A DNA stretch of 64,000 nt, from the NCBI GenBank assembly GCA_020072585.1, contig JAIQGL010000002.1, positions 219,685 to 283,684 on the forward strand. Direction: 5' to 3'. The notes under the pieces were generated by a model. It was given only the letters and a program-made list of their open reading frames with translations. It was not told where the DNA came from and did not search any database. Below are positions 63,114 through 64,000 of the stretch, piece after piece. Position numbers and translations under genes: made by a program. The first letter of the stretch is position 1; the number at the start of each line of letters is the position of its first letter. The DNA comes from Terriglobia bacterium. Lineage in GTDB: Bacteria; Acidobacteriota; Terriglobia; Terriglobales; Acidobacteriaceae.

Positions 63114-63668
63114 ATGGCAATCAAAAGTGACCGCTGGATCCGCCGCATGGCGCAAGAGCAGGGAATGATCAGTCCTTTCAATGACCGCCAGGTACGTGAA
63201 GGCGTAATTTCTTACGGCGTCTCCTCCTACGGGTACGATCTGCGCGTCGCTGACGAATTCAAGATCTTCACCAACGTCAATTCCGCCATTGTCGACCCCA
63301 AAAACTTTGACGAACGCTCTTTCGTCAACGTCCAGGGCCCGTTCGTGCTCATTCCGCCCAACTCTTTCGCCCTGGCGCGCTCGGTTGAGTACTTCAAAAT
63401 CCCGCGTGACGTCTTGACCATCTGCGTGGGCAAGTCCACATACGCCCGCTGCGGCATCATCGTCAACGTAACGCCCTTTGAGCCGGAGTGGGAAGGTTTT
63501 GTCACCCTTGAAATCTCCAACAGCACGCCTTTGCCCGCCAAAATTTATTCCAATGAAGGACTGTGCCAGATCCTCTTCTTCCAGGGCGACGAACCATGCG
63601 AGACCAGCTACAAAGACAAAGCCGGCAAATACCAGAAGCAGACGGGCATCGTGCTGCCCAAGCTGTAA
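63114..63668 (+). CDS. dcd: dCTP deaminase
   Basis: A 184-residue Dcd converting dCTP to dUTP for thymidylate synthesis. Visible motifs are [40 protein letters not shown] and [19 protein letters not shown], which holds the conserved Ser-Arg and Glu region, then [15 protein letters not shown]. Length and spacing are standard for the Dcd trimer. Confidence 0.95.
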   Translation: MAIKSDRWIRRMAQEQGMISPFNDRQVREGVISYGVSSYGYDLRVADEFKIFTNVNSAIVDPKNFDERSFVNVQGPFVLIPPNSFALARSVEYFKIPRDVLTICVGKSTYARCGIIVNVTPFEPEWEGFVTLEISNSTPLPAKIYSNEGLCQILFFQGDEPCETSYKDKAGKYQKQTGIVLPKL

Positions 63669-63685
63669 AGGCAAATCTTCACCAC

Positions 63686-63877
63686 GGAGGCACGGAGAAA
63701 ACCGATATTGCCGGTGTCATTTTTTCTATGCCTCCGGTTATTTCCGATCAGTGTTATTCGTGTTCATCAGTAGTGAGTTTTCCTTTACTCGTATTTCGAT
63801 CAGTTCTCTTGTGACACCGCCTTCGGCGGTGTTTCCGATCCTCCGACCTTGGCTGTTCTCGGTGTCTCCGTGCCTCC
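63686..63877. repeat. Distant inverted repeat, REP-like
   Basis: GGAGGCACGGAGA (63686-63698) and its exact reverse complement TCTCCGTGCCTCC (63865-63877) flank about 166 bp. Inside lies a small hairpin (CACCGCCTTCGGCGGTG, about 63813-63831). The style resembles dispersed intergenic repeats near mobile elements. The interval has no supported gene. Confidence 0.5.
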
Positions 63878-63915
63878 CATGAATAATGTCCACTCAAAAG
63901 TTGTTTTGGCTGGTT

Positions 63916-64000
63916 TTAGGCAGCCAGGGTAAAGCTGGGAAAATCTTCGAAGACCCACTGGTTTTTCAGAGTATCGTAGACGATTTTGACCAGCTTTCTT
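63916..64000 (-). mobile_element. Insertion-sequence transposase, C-terminal end (IS110-like?)
   Basis: The minus-strand frame entering from the right edge encodes RKLVKIVYDTLKNQWVFED and ends FPSFTLAA followed by TAA at 63916-63918. This resembles the last residues of IS110-type transposases. The window stops here, so the family is tentative. The flank CCACTCAAAAGTTGTTTT after the stop may be the element's terminal sequence. Confidence 0.55.

Noticed and set aside
1..64000. tRNA, rRNA, prophage or classical CRISPR loci
   Set aside because: No cloverleaf, rRNA segment, phage structural or integrase gene, or regular repeat-spacer array was found on either strand.

Overview
The window looks like chromosomal DNA from an Acidobacteriota bacterium, probably class Terriglobia. 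The evidence is family content: two secreted VWFA-related proteins of the acidobacterial type, Oar-like TonB-dependent receptors with an N-terminal carboxypeptidase-regulatory domain, a sortilin-type beta-propeller exoprotein, several secreted proteins of unknown function, and moderately high GC. This is inference from families; there is no rRNA gene to confirm it.

Layout. 0-3.8 kb: the end of a sigma factor gene, a small operon with a degenerate receiver protein, an RNase II-type exonuclease and a DUF1326 protein. 4-8.3 kb: a minus-strand molybdenum hydroxylase operon (Tat-exported 2Fe-2S subunit, large Mo subunit, FAD subunit, then a coupled Cys-rich small protein). 8.4-21.6 kb: a Sel1 protein, secreted Ig-like proteins, a VWFA protein, and a run of DUF5666-like, TonB-dependent receptor and VWFA genes. 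21.6-34 kb: an exported alpha/beta hydrolase, a GNAT acetyltransferase, a frameshifted glycosyltransferase, an amidase, a 41-residue secreted peptide, membrane proteins and the 1.1-kilo-residue propeller protein.

34-45.6 kb is the most distinctive region. Four paralogous exported di-heme cytochromes (called DHOR-1 to DHOR-4 here) each have their own sigma70-like promoter, AT-rich upstream tract, repeated TTCC-type sites, a shared hairpin in the leader and an intrinsic terminator. Copies 2, 3 and 4 start about 1.96 kb apart, as expected of a tandem duplication. Two paralogous secreted proteins with TonB-type C-terminal domains lie within and after the array, and a 24-bp scrap of a DHOR 3' end lies downstream of the second. 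A cobalamin riboswitch and a BtuB-like receptor follow. The same TTCCCAAAATGGGA-like site also lies upstream of two unrelated genes in the window, so a wider regulon is possible.

48.7-64 kb is mostly housekeeping on the plus strand: an M50-like membrane protein, rapZ, an MsbA-type ABC exporter, yicC, gmk, coaBC, a YCF48-like protein, family-4 uracil-DNA glycosylase and priA. Then come a minus-strand secreted protein, an M50 protease and an HU gene, dcd on the plus strand, and the end of an insertion-sequence transposase at the right edge.
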